From Verrucomicrobiota bacterium (GTDB lineage: Bacteria; Verrucomicrobiota; Verrucomicrobiia; Chthoniobacterales; Terrimicrobiaceae): DNA of 64,000 nt. The position numbers and the translations under genes are program-made. Under the pieces are notes generated by a model. The model had not been told where the DNA came from and did no database searches. It saw only the letters and a list, made by a program, of their open reading frames with translations. Positions 11,321-20,872 of the stretch are shown here, in pieces. The stretch lies in NCBI GenBank assembly GCA_026398255.1, contig JAPLTG010000015.1:186001-250000 (forward strand), written 5' to 3'. Numbering within the stretch: position 1 is the first letter of the stretch; every line of letters starts with the position of its first letter.

Positions 11321-12898
11321 ATGCTAGTAGAAGCCGTAAAAAGACTTTTAGGCCTGAAGAAAAAAACAGGCATCAAACTCATCGTCAGTTGCGAAAAACT
11401 CGAGAAACGCGTCGCGCTTCTTGAGAATAACCGACTCGAGGAATACACCATCGAACGCGAGACCGACCGGAACATCGTCGGCAGCATTTACAAAGGCAAA
11501 GTCCGCAACATCGAGCCCGGCATCAAGGCGATGTTCGTCGACATCGGATTCGAGAAAAATGCGTTTCTCCAATTCTGGGATGCCATCCCCGCCGCTCTCG
11601 ACAGCGGAATCGAGACGATCAACCGCGAAGGCGGCAACAAAAAGAAAGCCCCTCGCATCACCCACAAGGATGTGCCGAACATCTACCCCGTCGGCTCGGA
11701 TGTTTTGGTGCAGGTGAAAAAAGGACCGATCAGCAACAAGGGCCCGCGCATCACGACCGATATCAGCCTCGCCGGCCGCTACCTCGTTTTGATGCCATTC
11801 AATGACCAGTTTGGTATCTCCCGCAAAATCGAGGATCCGAAAGAGCGCGATCGCCTCCGCACCATTCTCCGCGAACTCGATGTCCCCGAGGGCATGGGTA
11901 TCATCATGCGAACTGTCGGCGCCGGTCAGCGCGCCCGCTACTTCGTGCGCGATCTCAGCCTGCTACTCGAGCAATGGGCGCAGGTCCAAAGCGGCATGGA
12001 TCAAAAACAGGCGCCGGCCTGCCTTTTTGAAGAACCCGACCTCGTCGAGCGCACCGTGCGCGATTTTCTCACCGACGAAGTGGATGCCATCATCGTCGAT
12101 GACGCCAAGTCCGTGGAGCGCATGCAGGAGATCGTCGGCCACATTTCGAAGCGCGCGAAGAAATCCATCCAGCACTACACCGGCGCCCAGCCGATTTTCG
12201 AATGCTTCGGCGTGAAGGCCCAGATCGAAGCCGCTTTCCACCGCCAAGTCTGGCTCCCGTGCGGCGGCTACATCGTCATCGATGAAACCGAGGCGATGAT
12301 CGCCGTGGATGTGAATACCGGTCGGAACAAAGGTGCGAAGGACATGGAAAAAACCATCCTTCAAACCAACCTCGAAGCCGCCGAGGAAATCGCCCGACAA
12401 CTCCGCCTCCGCAATATCGGCGGACTCATCGTCGCCGACTTCATCGACATGAAGAACCGCCGGGATCAGCAAGCCGTCTACCAGCGCGTCAAGGACCGCC
12501 TCAAGCGCGACAAAGCCCGCACTCATGTGCTGCCGATCTCCCAACTCGGCCTGATGGAAATGACCCGCCAGCGCGCCAACGAATCCCTCGCCAGCACGCT
12601 GTTCATGCCATGCCCGCACTGCTCCGGCAAAGGCGTCATCAAGAGCCCCATGACCATGAGTGTGGAGCTCCAGCGCTCCCTCCACTCCGTCATGCGCAAA
12701 CATCAGGAGAGCATCCACGAGATTCGCGTCACCGTTCATCCCGACTTGCTCGCCCGACTCCGCACGGATGATGAAGACCACCTCATCGACATCGAGCGCC
12801 GCTACGCGGGCCGCTTGATTTTCCGCGCCGACCCGACCTTCCATCAGGAAAAACTCGTTATCGCCAACGCCCAAACCGGAGAGGAACTCAAAGCCTAA
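11321..12898 (+). CDS. rng: Ribonuclease G/E family endoribonuclease
   Basis: 525 aa from ATG 11321; this start is uncertain. The S1-like domain lies near ETDRNIVGSIYKGKVRNI. The catalytic DNase I-like domain has its metal-binding [12 protein letters not shown] IAVDVNTGR and IVADFIDM (about residues 329 and 372), and a Zn-link CPHCSGKG lies near residue 430. Length is close to RNase G (~490 aa) and lacks the long RNase E tail. It processes 16S rRNA 5' ends and mRNAs in the cytoplasm. The same frame stays open upstream through 11065-11320 and into mrdA, encoding a proline-rich stretch with RRRNRRGRRGRGRRH, so the true protein may start earlier. There is no ribosome-binding site before 11321. 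Being downstream of mre genes matches the enterobacterial mreBCD...rng arrangement. Confidence 0.9.
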   Translation: MLVEAVKRLLGLKKKTGIKLIVSCEKLEKRVALLENNRLEEYTIERETDRNIVGSIYKGKVRNIEPGIKAMFVDIGFEKNAFLQFWDAIPAALDSGIETINREGGNKKKAPRITHKDVPNIYPVGSDVLVQVKKGPISNKGPRITTDISLAGRYLVLMPFNDQFGISRKIEDPKERDRLRTILRELDVPEGMGIIMRTVGAGQRARYFVRDLSLLLEQWAQVQSGMDQKQAPACLFEEPDLVERTVRDFLTDEVDAIIVDDAKSVERMQEIVGHISKRAKKSIQHYTGAQPIFECFGVKAQIEAAFHRQVWLPCGGYIVIDETEAMIAVDVNTGRNKGAKDMEKTILQTNLEAAEEIARQLRLRNIGGLIVADFIDMKNRRDQQAVYQRVKDRLKRDKARTHVLPISQLGLMEMTRQRANESLASTLFMPCPHCSGKGVIKSPMTMSVELQRSLHSVMRKHQESIHEIRVTVHPDLLARLRTDDEDHLIDIERRYAGRLIFRADPTFHQEKLVIANAQTGEELKA

Positions 12899-12940
12899 AA
12901 CACCCGATCTTCGCGAGCGGGAAAATTTCGGTTTTTTCGC

Positions 12941-12968
12941 TTGCAAGACGAAGTGCGATCCCTAGTCT
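12941..12968 (+). promoter_or_regulatory. Candidate promoter of the rpsL-rpsG operon
   Basis: TTGCAA (12941-12946), 16 bases, then TAGTCT (12963-12968), about 78 bases before rpsL. The same spacing with TTGATC/TAGTTT precedes sucA, which supports a housekeeping sigma-factor site. It is inferred by eye only. Confidence 0.35.
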
Positions 12969-13046
12969 CCACCCTCCCGCAAGGTGTTGGGGGAATGCCG
13001 AAGCCGCATTCCCGCTGCGTCACGCGTGTTAGAAAACGATTCGAGA

Positions 13047-13457
13047 ATGCCAACCATCAATCAACTCGTCCGCAAAGGACGCCAGAAAACCAAGATCAAG
13101 TCGAAGTCGCCAGCGCTGGTGAATTGCCCCCAGCGCCGCGGCGTCTGTGTGCAGGTCATGACACGCACACCCAAGAAGCCCAACTCCGCTCTCCGCAAGG
13201 TTGCCAAGGTTCGACTCACAAATGGCCAAGAAGTCATCGCCTACATTCCCGGCGAAGGCCACAATCTCCAAGAGCACTCGATCGTCCTCGTTCGCGGCGG
13301 CAAGGTGAAAGACCTTCCCGGCGTGCGCTATCACATCGTGCGCGGAACACTCGACAGCCTTGGGGTTGACGGTCGCCGCCGCAGTCGTTCGAAATACGGA
13401 GCCAAGCGTCCTAAGCCCGGCCAAGAAGACAAAGCAGCCAAGGGCAAAAAGAAATAA
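13047..13457 (+). CDS. rpsL: 30S ribosomal protein S12
   Basis: 136 aa starting [13 protein letters not shown] at ATG 13047. An ATG further upstream in frame adds a non-homologous leader. S12 lies at the decoding centre. The [13 protein letters not shown] segment contains the lysine (K42/43 in E. coli numbering) where streptomycin-resistance changes occur; it is the normal lysine here. [10 protein letters not shown] and [19 protein letters not shown] are canonical. The C-terminus has a lysine-rich extension. It is first in rpsL-rpsG-fusA. Confidence 0.97.
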   Translation: MPTINQLVRKGRQKTKIKSKSPALVNCPQRRGVCVQVMTRTPKKPNSALRKVAKVRLTNGQEVIAYIPGEGHNLQEHSIVLVRGGKVKDLPGVRYHIVRGTLDSLGVDGRRRSRSKYGAKRPKPGQEDKAAKGKKK

Positions 13458-13478
13458 TTAACAGAATTTTCATTCATC

Positions 13479-13952
13479 ATGTCACGCCGCCGCAGAGTTA
13501 TTCATAAAGAAGTCAAAAAGGACGCCCGCTACGCGAGCCCCGTTGTCGCCAGCCTCATCAGCACCGTCATGCGCGAGGGCAAGAAGTCGACAGCCGAGCG
13601 TATCGTTTACACCGCCATCGAAAAAACCCGCGAAGGCACCGACACCATCGACCCTCTCGAGACCCTCAATAAGGCCCTCGAGAATGTGAAGCCCCGCCTC
13701 GAGGTGAAATCCCGCCGAGTCGGTGGAGCCACCTACCAAGTGCCGATGGAAGTCCCCGCCGCCCGCCAAGTCTCCCTCGCCATGCGCTGGCTTGTGACTT
13801 TTGCGAACAAACGCAAGGGAGTTCCGATGGAAAACGCCCTCGCCTACGAGCTCAAAGACGCTGCCGCCGGACAAGGCAACGCGATCAAGAAGCGCGACGA
13901 CATGCACAAGATGGCGCAGGCCAATCGCGCCTTCGCACACTTCCGCTGGTAG
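13479..13952 (+). CDS. rpsG: 30S ribosomal protein S7
   Basis: 157 aa. S7 nucleates assembly of the 30S head and contacts the exit-site tRNA. It starts MSRRRRVIHKEVKKDARY and contains the conserved GKKSTAERIVYTAIE and LENVKPRLEVKSRRVGGATYQVPMEV (helix and beta-hairpin), ending HKMAQANRAFAHFRW. Length is typical. It lies 21 bases after rpsL and is followed by a strong terminator, so fusA, though adjacent, needs read-through or its own promoter. Confidence 0.97.
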   Translation: MSRRRRVIHKEVKKDARYASPVVASLISTVMREGKKSTAERIVYTAIEKTREGTDTIDPLETLNKALENVKPRLEVKSRRVGGATYQVPMEVPAARQVSLAMRWLVTFANKRKGVPMENALAYELKDAAAGQGNAIKKRDDMHKMAQANRAFAHFRW

Positions 13953-13966
13953 CATGATTTTCCCAA

Positions 13967-14009
13967 GCGGGCGGTTTTTTCCCCACAGGAAAAACCGCCC
14001 TCTTTTTTG
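13967..14009 (+). terminator. Rho-independent terminator after rpsG
   Basis: Arms GGGCGGTTTTTTC and GAAAAACCGCCC form a long GC-based stem with a short loop (CCCACA), followed by TCTTTTTTG. It lies between rpsG and fusA, 15 bases after the rpsG stop. Confidence 0.85.
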
Positions 14010-14043
14010 TTTTAACCCCTTTCCAAACTAAAAAAAACACACC

Positions 14044-16200
14044 ATGGCAGCCACGACCGACACCTCGAACCCGAACTCCCCCAACCGCGCTTTCCCTCTC
14101 GAGCGCACACGCAACATCGGCATCGCCGCGCACATCGATGCCGGCAAAACCACTCTCACCGAGCGAATCCTTTTTTACACCGGCATGATCCACAAGATCG
14201 GTGAGGTGCACGAGGGCACGACTGTCACCGACTGGATGGAGCAAGAGCGCGAGCGCGGCATTACGATCACCTCCGCCGCCACCACTTGCTCGTGGATGCA
14301 ACGCCCGGAGGAAGGTATCTACAAAGCCTACTCGGGAATCAAAATGCGGGTGAACATCATCGACACTCCAGGCCATGTGGACTTCACGGCCGAGGTCGAG
14401 CGCTCCCTGCGAGTTCTCGATGGCGCAATCGCCGTGTTCTGCGGCGTCGCTGGCGTCCAACCCCAATCCGAGACCGTCTGGCGCCAAGCCACCAAATACG
14501 GAGTTCCCCGCATCGCGTTCGTTAATAAAATGGATCGCACCGGCGCGGATTTCGACAATGCCGTCAACTCCATGCGCCAAAAACTCGGCGCCAATGCCTG
14601 GCCAATCCTCATCCCTCTCGGCCGCGAGGACTACCTCAAGGGCCAGATCGATGTCATCAACCAAAAGGCTGTCATCTATCATGACAACGACGCGATGGGC
14701 TCCACCTACACCATCGAAGAGATTCCCGAGGAAATGAAGGACACGGCCCAAGCCGCCTACGACGACCTCGTTTCCCAAATGTGTGACCTCGATGAGGAAA
14801 TCGGCATGCTCTACCTAGAGGAAAAACCCATTTCCATCGAGCAACTCAAGGCCGCCATCCGTCGCCAGACCATCGCCAACAAATTCGTCCCCGTCGCCGG
14901 CGGATCCGCATTCAAAAATAAAGGCGTCCAATACCTTGTTGATGCCGTCATCGACTACCTCCCCGGCCCGCTCGACATCGCGCCTGCCAAAGGACAAAAC
15001 CCCGACACCGCCGAGCCCATCGAAGTCGTTTCGAATGACAATGGGAAATTTTGCTCCCTCGCCTTCAAGCTCTGGAGCGATCCCTTCGTCGGCAAACTCG
15101 TTTTCTTCCGCGTTTACTCCGGCAAGCTCTCCAAGGGCGATACCGTTTACAATCCCCGCACCAACAAGCGCGAACGCATCAGCCGCCTCATCCAGATCCA
15201 AGCCGACAAGCGCGAAGATATCGATACCTGCTACTCGGGCGACATCGCCGCCATCGTCGGTATCAAAAACATCACGACCGGTGACACGCTCTGCGACGAG
15301 GATCACACCATCCTTCTCGAGCCACCATCCTTCCCCGACCCCGTCATCTCGATGGCTGTCGAACCGAAGACCAAGATCGACCAAGAGAAGATGGGCAATG
15401 CGCTCCAGCGCCTCGCTGAAGAAGATCCGACCTTCCGCGTCTTCACCAACGAGGAAACCGGTCAGACCATCATTGCCGGCATGGGCGAGCTCCACCTCGA
15501 GATCATTCGCGACCGTATGATGCGCGAGTTCAAGGTCGAGGCCAACTCCGGCAAACCTCAAATCGCTTACAAGGAAACCATCCTCACCCCCGCCGAGGGC
15601 GAAGGAAAACTCGTCAAGCAATCCGGCGGTCGTGGTCAATACGGCCATGTCGTCTGCAATGTTCGTCCCAACGAACGCGGGAAAGGACTCACGATTGAAA
15701 ACAAAGTCGTCGGCGGAACCATTCCCAAGGAATTCATCCCAGCCGTCGAAAAAGGCTTCAAAGAGGCCGTCCTCAACGGCGTCGTCGCAGGCTACCCCGT
15801 CATCGATGTCCATGTGGACATCACCGATGGCTCCTACCACGATGTGGACTCGAACGAAATGGCCTTCAAAATGGCCGCCATTTTCGCTCTCAAGGACGGC
15901 ATGAAAAAAGCCAAGCCGATCCTTTTGGAGCCAATCATGAAGGTCGAAAATGTAACTCCAGACGAGTTCCAAGGCGACATCATGGGCGACCTCAACCGCC
16001 GCCGCGCCCGCATCCAAGGCATGGAAACCAAAGGCAACCTTTGCACCATCAACGCCGAAGTTCCGCTCGCGGAAATGTTCGGTTACGCCACCGCGATCCG
16101 CTCGCTCTCGAAAGGCCGCTCCTCCTACTCGATGGAACCCTCGCACTTCGAAGAAGTCCCCGCTCAAGTCAAGGCCGCCATCCTCGAGCAGAAGGCATAA
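14044..16200 (+). CDS. fusA: Elongation factor G
   Basis: 718 aa translational GTPase that drives translocation. G1 is [12 protein letters not shown], switch 1/G2 is [14 protein letters not shown]3 is DTPGHVDFT and G4 is NKMDRTGAD. Domains II-V follow, with [14 protein letters not shown] in domain III and [11 protein letters not shown] in domain IV. A slightly longer G domain accounts for the length being above the usual ~700. ATG 14044 follows an A-rich leader without an obvious Shine-Dalgarno sequence. No tuf gene follows, unlike the enterobacterial str operon. Confidence 0.97.
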   Translation: MAATTDTSNPNSPNRAFPLERTRNIGIAAHIDAGKTTLTERILFYTGMIHKIGEVHEGTTVTDWMEQERERGITITSAATTCSWMQRPEEGIYKAYSGIKMRVNIIDTPGHVDFTAEVERSLRVLDGAIAVFCGVAGVQPQSETVWRQATKYGVPRIAFVNKMDRTGADFDNAVNSMRQKLGANAWPILIPLGREDYLKGQIDVINQKAVIYHDNDAMGSTYTIEEIPEEMKDTAQAAYDDLVSQMCDLDEEIGMLYLEEKPISIEQLKAAIRRQTIANKFVPVAGGSAFKNKGVQYLVDAVIDYLPGPLDIAPAKGQNPDTAEPIEVVSNDNGKFCSLAFKLWSDPFVGKLVFFRVYSGKLSKGDTVYNPRTNKRERISRLIQIQADKREDIDTCYSGDIAAIVGIKNITTGDTLCDEDHTILLEPPSFPDPVISMAVEPKTKIDQEKMGNALQRLAEEDPTFRVFTNEETGQTIIAGMGELHLEIIRDRMMREFKVEANSGKPQIAYKETILTPAEGEGKLVKQSGGRGQYGHVVCNVRPNERGKGLTIENKVVGGTIPKEFIPAVEKGFKEAVLNGVVAGYPVIDVHVDITDGSYHDVDSNEMAFKMAAIFALKDGMKKAKPILLEPIMKVENVTPDEFQGDIMGDLNRRRARIQGMETKGNLCTINAEVPLAEMFGYATAIRSLSKGRSSYSMEPSHFEEVPAQVKAAILEQKA

Positions 16201-16214
16201 CCAAAGTCTCACTC

Positions 16215-16257
16215 AACAAACGCCGGACCTTGGAAACAGGGCCCGGCGTTTTTGTTG
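16215..16257 (+). terminator. Rho-independent terminator after fusA
   Basis: Inverted repeat ACAAACGCCGG / CCGGCGTTTTTGT with a 15-base loop, ending in a T-run at 16249-16253. It lies 14 bases after the fusA stop. Confidence 0.75.
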
Positions 16258-16281
16258 TCCGCCACATGACACGCACGATGC

Positions 16282-16310
16282 TTGCGCGGGACACTCCCCT
16301 TTTCTAGGCT
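16282..16310 (+). promoter_or_regulatory. Candidate promoter upstream of the metY remnant and metX
   Basis: TTGCGC (16282-16287), 17 bases, TAGGCT (16305-16310), 21 bases before the ATG at 16332. A -10 of the form TAGnnT matches the candidates before rpsL and sucA. No SAM-riboswitch fold was recognised between it and metX. Confidence 0.3.
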
Positions 16311-16331
16311 CTTGGCCTTATCCAGTTTGTT

Positions 16332-16412
16332 ATGAAACTTGAAACCATCTGCCTCCATGGCGGCACCGCTCCCGATCCCCTCACCCTCTCCCGCGCCACG
16401 GCGGCTCAATAA
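16332..16412 (+). pseudogene. metY: 26-codon remnant resembling the N-terminus of O-acetylhomoserine sulfhydrylase (MetY)
   Basis: ATG to TAA encodes 26 residues beginning MKLETICLHGGTAPDP and ending RATAAQ. MetY proteins characteristically begin with M-x-x-ET-x-x-LH-x-G-x-x-PDP-x-T-x-x-RA, so the start of the family is matched closely. The frame then stops where the next residues (usually PIYQTTSY) should begin. The rest of the gene (~400 codons) is absent; metX starts nine bases later. In many bacteria metY and metX are adjacent. It may be a deletion scar or could now serve as a short upstream peptide affecting metX translation. The MetY resemblance is seen; the history is inferred. Confidence 0.6.
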
Positions 16413-16421
16413 TTTTTTCAA

Positions 16422-17585
16422 ATGTCCCAAGGCGTCGGAACAGTCGAAACGAAATTTTTAACTTTTGGCAGCGCGGGCGAGCCCTTCGTCACCGCGGACG
16501 GCGGCGTGTTGCCATCGGTCACGATCGCTTACGAGACCTATGGCAAACTCAATGCCGACCGCAGCAACGCAATCCTGCTTTTCCACGCCCTGAGCGGCGC
16601 CCAGCACGCCGCCGGCACCAACAAATCCGTGCCCGGCACCGACGACCGCTGGACCGAAGAAATGCACACCGGTTGGTGGGACAGCTTCATCGGCCACGGC
16701 CGCGCGCTCGACACCGACAAGTTTTTCATCATCTGCGCGAACTACCTCGGCAGTTGCTACGGCTCCACCGGCTCGGCCTCGACCAACCCCGCCACCGGCA
16801 AGCCCTACGGTTCCAGCTTTCCGCGCGTCACGGTCCACGACATCGTCCGCTCGCAACTCCCCATCCTCGAGACGCACGGCATCGAAAAACTCCACGCCGT
16901 TGTCGGAGCCTCACTCGGCGGCATGTGCGCTCTCGACTTCGCGTTCCACTTCCCCGAGCGCGTCACGAATGTCATCCCGATCGCTACCGGCCTCCGCTCC
17001 CACGGACTCCAGCAGATGCACAACCTCGAGCAGATCATCGCCATCACGCGCGATCCCGCGTTCGGCAGCGGCGACTACTACGGCACCACCGGCCCGGTCC
17101 ACGGCCTCGCGCTCGCCCGCATGATCAGCCACAAGACATTCTTCTACGCCGATGCGATCGAGGAGCGCGCGAAGGTCGCGATCGTCCAACCCGAGACAGA
17201 CATCCCCTGGTATCGCATCTCAAGCGTCCTCGAGAGTTACATGCTTTATCAGGGACAAAAATTCGTCCGCCGCTTCGATGCGAATAGCTACCTGCGAATC
17301 ATCGACGCCTGGCAGCAGTTCGACCTCTTCAAGGACGCCAAAACCTCGGGCGCGCATCCGCTTTTCTCCCGCTGCCGCGACCAGCAATACCTAGTCTTCT
17401 CGATCGATAGTGATTGCTGCTTCTACCCCGACTACCAATCGGAAATTTGTGCCGAGCTGAAAAAAGCCGATGTCCCGCAACTGCGCCTCACCGTGCATTC
17501 CGAAAAAGGCCACGACAGCTTCCTGCTCGAGCCCAAGCTCTACACCCCGCACCTCGCCTACGCCCTCGGGCACCAACCTCGCTGA
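16422..17585 (+). CDS. metX: Homoserine O-acetyltransferase
   Basis: 387 aa alpha/beta hydrolase that acylates homoserine, normally from acetyl-CoA, as the first step toward methionine. Seen are LLFHALSGAQHAAG, GWWDSFIGHGRALDTDKFF, the oxyanion/substrate loop ANYLGSCYGSTG, nucleophile Ser164 in VGASLGGMCALDFA, the acid region FSIDSDCCFYP, and the catalytic His in SEKGHDSFLLE. The family also includes succinyltransferases, and sequence alone does not fix the acyl donor. It follows the metY remnant by nine bases. No downstream partner is present. Confidence 0.93.
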   Translation: MSQGVGTVETKFLTFGSAGEPFVTADGGVLPSVTIAYETYGKLNADRSNAILLFHALSGAQHAAGTNKSVPGTDDRWTEEMHTGWWDSFIGHGRALDTDKFFIICANYLGSCYGSTGSASTNPATGKPYGSSFPRVTVHDIVRSQLPILETHGIEKLHAVVGASLGGMCALDFAFHFPERVTNVIPIATGLRSHGLQQMHNLEQIIAITRDPAFGSGDYYGTTGPVHGLALARMISHKTFFYADAIEERAKVAIVQPETDIPWYRISSVLESYMLYQGQKFVRRFDANSYLRIIDAWQQFDLFKDAKTSGAHPLFSRCRDQQYLVFSIDSDCCFYPDYQSEICAELKKADVPQLRLTVHSEKGHDSFLLEPKLYTPHLAYALGHQPR

Positions 17586-17680
17586 CACGCGAATTTTAGC
17601 TTGGGCAGGACGGCTGGAACCACGCATTCTCCCGCGATGATTTTTGGTAGAAAAAACGAGCTCTCGCGGAGGCTCACTCA

Positions 17681-18937
17681 ATGATTCAGGGCTTGCCCGG
17701 GTTTCGGGATTTTTTTCCAGAGGACTGCGCGAGGCGGAATCATGTGGTTGCCACCTGGCGGGAGGTTTCGCGCCGATACGGCTTTGTGGAGTTCGATGGG
17801 CCAGCCCTGGAAAGCACGGATCTCTATCGAAAGAAAAACGAAGCGGGCGCAGAGATTCTCGAGCAGCTTTATTCCTTCACCGACCGCGGCGGCCGCGAGG
17901 TGGCGCTGCGCCCTGAAATGACCCCCACCCTCGCCCGCATGGTCGCGGCCCGCGAGAAGCACTACCGCAAACCGATGAAGTGGTTTTGCGTGTCGAATTT
18001 CTTCCGTCACGAACGCCAGCAAAAGGGCCGCCTGCGCGAGTTTCTTCAGTTCAATGCCGACATCCTCGGCGAGTCTTCGCCGCAGGCCGACGCCGAGATC
18101 ATCGCGCTGGCGATTGATCTCCTGCGGGCCTTCGGCTTCACAGCCGAGCATTTCGTCGTTCGTCTCAGCGACCGCAAGGCGTGGATGGATTTTCTCCAAT
18201 CGCGTGGCTGCGACGAGGCCGCCTGCCGGACCGCCCTCGCCTGCGCCGACAAACTCGAGCGCGAGCCCGAGGAAAAACTCAACGCTAAGCTCGCGGCGAC
18301 GGGCCTAACCGTCGCCGATCTCAAAGCCTTCATCGCAGCCGGAAGCCCCGAGGCGTTCGCCCCGGTTCTTGAGGCCCTCGCCGCGCGGGGGCTCACGGGA
18401 TTCGTCCAACCCGACCTCTCGATCGTGCGTGGCCTCGCCTACTACACCGGCGTGGTCTTCGAGATTTTCGACCGCTCGAAAAACCTCCGCGCCCTCGCTG
18501 GCGGGGGACGCTACGACGGCCTCGTGAAAGGCCTCAGCGACGGAGCCGCCGACCTGCCCGCCATCGGCTTCGGCATGGGCGATGTCGTCCTCGGCCACCT
18601 CATCGACGAAACCCCCGCCGCTGCCGAAAAACTCCAAGCCGCCCTCGCGCTAACAAGCGATGTGTTTGTCGTCATCGCAGACGAATCCCGCCGCGCGGAA
18701 GCCCTCCAGATCGTCCAAACTTGCCGCGAACTTGGCCTCTCCACCGACTTCCCGCTCAAGTCAGCTAAAGTCGGCAAGCAATTCCAAGAAGCCGAAAACC
18801 TCGGCGCCACCCATGCGGTCGTGATCGGCCAGGAATGGCCGCAAATCAAACTCAAGCACCTCGCCACCCGCGCCGAGCAAACCCTCGACCACGCCGCGCT
18901 CGCACCGACTCTTAAAACTTACAAACTTCATTCTTAA
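17681..18937 (+). CDS. hisS: Histidine--tRNA ligase
   Basis: 418 aa class II aminoacyl-tRNA synthetase. It starts MIQGLPGFRDFFPED. Motif 2 is in WFCVSNFFRHERQQKGRLRE and the His-A signature in GLAYYTGVVFEIF. LAGGGRYDGLV with the downstream GFGMGDVVL is motif 3. The C-terminal anticodon-binding domain begins near SDVFVVIADESRRAEALQI. Length matches bacterial HisRS. It is followed seven bases later by aspS, the common hisS-aspS pair. Confidence 0.95.
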   Translation: MIQGLPGFRDFFPEDCARRNHVVATWREVSRRYGFVEFDGPALESTDLYRKKNEAGAEILEQLYSFTDRGGREVALRPEMTPTLARMVAAREKHYRKPMKWFCVSNFFRHERQQKGRLREFLQFNADILGESSPQADAEIIALAIDLLRAFGFTAEHFVVRLSDRKAWMDFLQSRGCDEAACRTALACADKLEREPEEKLNAKLAATGLTVADLKAFIAAGSPEAFAPVLEALAARGLTGFVQPDLSIVRGLAYYTGVVFEIFDRSKNLRALAGGGRYDGLVKGLSDGAADLPAIGFGMGDVVLGHLIDETPAAAEKLQAALALTSDVFVVIADESRRAEALQIVQTCRELGLSTDFPLKSAKVGKQFQEAENLGATHAVVIGQEWPQIKLKHLATRAEQTLDHAALAPTLKTYKLHS

Positions 18938-18944
18938 AACTCCG

Positions 18945-20720
18945 ATGACCTACCGCACCCACCACTGCAACGCCCTCCGCTCCGAACATTCCGGCACCGA
19001 AGTCACCCTCTGCGGCTGGGTCGCCTCCCGACGTGACCACGGCGGACTCATCTTCATCGACCTCCGCGACCGCGAAGGCATCACGCAGGTTGTTTTCCGC
19101 CCCGAGGAAAATCCCGACGCCGCCAAGAAATCCCACGAACTCCGTAGCGAGGATGTGATCCGCGTCACCGGCAAAGTCGCCCCCCGCTTGGCTGGAACCG
19201 AAAACTCGAAATTGGCCACCGGCGCGATCGAACTCGTCGCCAGCGCGCTCGACATTCTCAATGCCGCCGAGGTCCTCCCTTTCCAACTCGACGACAAGGT
19301 TTCCAACGAAGACCTCCGGCTCACCTACCGCTACCTCGACCTGCGCCGCGAAAACATGGCCCGCAACCTCCGCCTGCGCCACCGCGTCGTGAAGACCATG
19401 CGCGATGTGATGGACTCCGAGGGCTTCCTCGAAATCGAGACTCCGATCCTCTCGAAAAGCACGCCCGAAGGCGCGCGCGACTTTCTCGTTCCCTCGCGCC
19501 TCACGCCCGGAGCGTTCTACGCGCTCCCTCAGGCCCCGCAGCAATACAAGCAACTCCTCATGGTCGCCGGGGTGGAAAAGTATTTCCAAATCGCCCGCTG
19601 CTTCCGCGACGAGGATTTGCGCGCTGACCGCCAGCCCGAATTCACCCAGCTCGATGTCGAGGCCTCGTTCACAACGCAGGACGAAATCCTCGCGCTGATG
19701 GAAAAAGTCATCGCCACTGTCTTCCGCGAGTCAAAAGGCATCGAAATCCCGACACCCTTCCCGCGACTTACCTACAAGGACGCGATGAACCGCTTCGGCA
19801 GTGACAAACCCGACACCCGCTTCGGCATGGAGATCACCGACCTCGGAGATATCTTCCGCGACACACAGTTCAAAGTCTTCCGTGGCGCTTTCGACAACGG
19901 CGGCGTGGTAAAAGCCATCAACGCCTCGGGCCTCGCCTGCATCACCACGGGCCAGATCGAAAATCTCACCGAACTCGCCAAACAAGCCGGCGCGAAAGGC
20001 CTCGCCTTTATCAAGGTCGAGAACGGTGAGTGGAGATCCCCGATCGTCAAATTCTTCACCGACGCCGAAAAAGCCGCCCTCACCGAACGCCTCGCCATCA
20101 AGGAAGGCGACCTCATTTTGTTCGGTGCCGACAAGTGGGAAACCGCCTGCGAAACGCTCGGCCGCGTCCGCCTTCGCGTCGCCGAAATGCTCGGAACGCT
20201 GAAAGATTCCACCGCGCTCAATTTACTCTGGGTCGTCGATTTTCCGCTGCTCGCCTGGAACGAGGAGGAGCAGAAGTGGAACGCTGTCCACCATCCCTTC
20301 ACCCGCCCCTGCGCCGAGGACCTTACGCTGCTCGAGGCTGGCGAATACGGAAAGATCCGCGCCGTGGCCTACGATGTGGTTCTGAACGGCGTCGAGATCG
20401 GTGGCGGCAGCCTTCGAATCCACGAATCCGATCTGCAGTCGAAGATGTTCAGCGTCCTCGGCGTTGATGCAGAGAAACAACAGCTCCTCTTTGGCCACAT
20501 CCTGAAAGCCTTTCAATTCGGCGCCCCGCCCCATGGCGGCATCGCGCTCGGCTTGGACCGCCTCGTCATGCTCATCGCCGGCGAGGAAAGTATCCGCGAT
20601 GTCATCGCCTTCCCGAAAAACAACCGAGGCGTCGAGATGATGACCCAGTCGCCCGCTGAAGCCGACTTCAAGCAACTCCGCGAACTTTACATCCAAAGCA
20701 CTGTTAAGAAGGCGACCTGA
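18945..20720 (+). CDS. aspS: [13 protein letters not shown] ligase
   Basis: 591 aa bacterial-type AspRS. The N-terminal OB-fold anticodon-binding domain has TLCGWVASRRDHGGLIFIDLRDREG. The class II catalytic domain has motif 2 in IARCFRDEDLRADRQPEFTQ, then the bacterial GAD insertion (about residues 290-410), and motif 3 GIALGLDRLVMLIAGEESIR. LPQAPQQYKQLLM binds aspartate and ATP. Whether it is discriminating for tRNA-Asp or also charges tRNA-Asn is not evident; no gatCAB is visible here. It forms a two-gene unit with hisS. Confidence 0.96.
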   Translation: MTYRTHHCNALRSEHSGTEVTLCGWVASRRDHGGLIFIDLRDREGITQVVFRPEENPDAAKKSHELRSEDVIRVTGKVAPRLAGTENSKLATGAIELVASALDILNAAEVLPFQLDDKVSNEDLRLTYRYLDLRRENMARNLRLRHRVVKTMRDVMDSEGFLEIETPILSKSTPEGARDFLVPSRLTPGAFYALPQAPQQYKQLLMVAGVEKYFQIARCFRDEDLRADRQPEFTQLDVEASFTTQDEILALMEKVIATVFRESKGIEIPTPFPRLTYKDAMNRFGSDKPDTRFGMEITDLGDIFRDTQFKVFRGAFDNGGVVKAINASGLACITTGQIENLTELAKQAGAKGLAFIKVENGEWRSPIVKFFTDAEKAALTERLAIKEGDLILFGADKWETACETLGRVRLRVAEMLGTLKDSTALNLLWVVDFPLLAWNEEEQKWNAVHHPFTRPCAEDLTLLEAGEYGKIRAVAYDVVLNGVEIGGGSLRIHESDLQSKMFSVLGVDAEKQQLLFGHILKAFQFGAPPHGGIALGLDRLVMLIAGEESIRDVIAFPKNNRGVEMMTQSPAEADFKQLRELYIQSTVKKAT

Positions 20721-20735
20721 GTTTGGCTTTTTGTT

Positions 20736-20770
20736 CCGCCTTCAAATCTTTTGCAGGAGGCGGGCTTTTT
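20736..20770 (+). terminator. Possible Rho-independent terminator after aspS
   Basis: CCGCCT (20736-20741) pairs with AGGCGG (20758-20763) across a 16-base loop, followed by GCTTTTT. The stem is short, but the position just after aspS is right. Confidence 0.5.
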
Positions 20771-20872
20771 GGAGCAAGCGGCTGGATTCATAGTGAAAGA
20801 CTTTCGTTATCCAATCCGGCGCTTTCTCAGTGGTTGACTGTTTCGCGAAGCCAGCCACTCTTTCGCCCGCGA

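Noticed and set aside
16258-16421. SAM or other riboswitch before metX.
   Set aside because: No conserved core or pseudoknot pattern could be recognised; only a candidate promoter and the metY remnant are seen.
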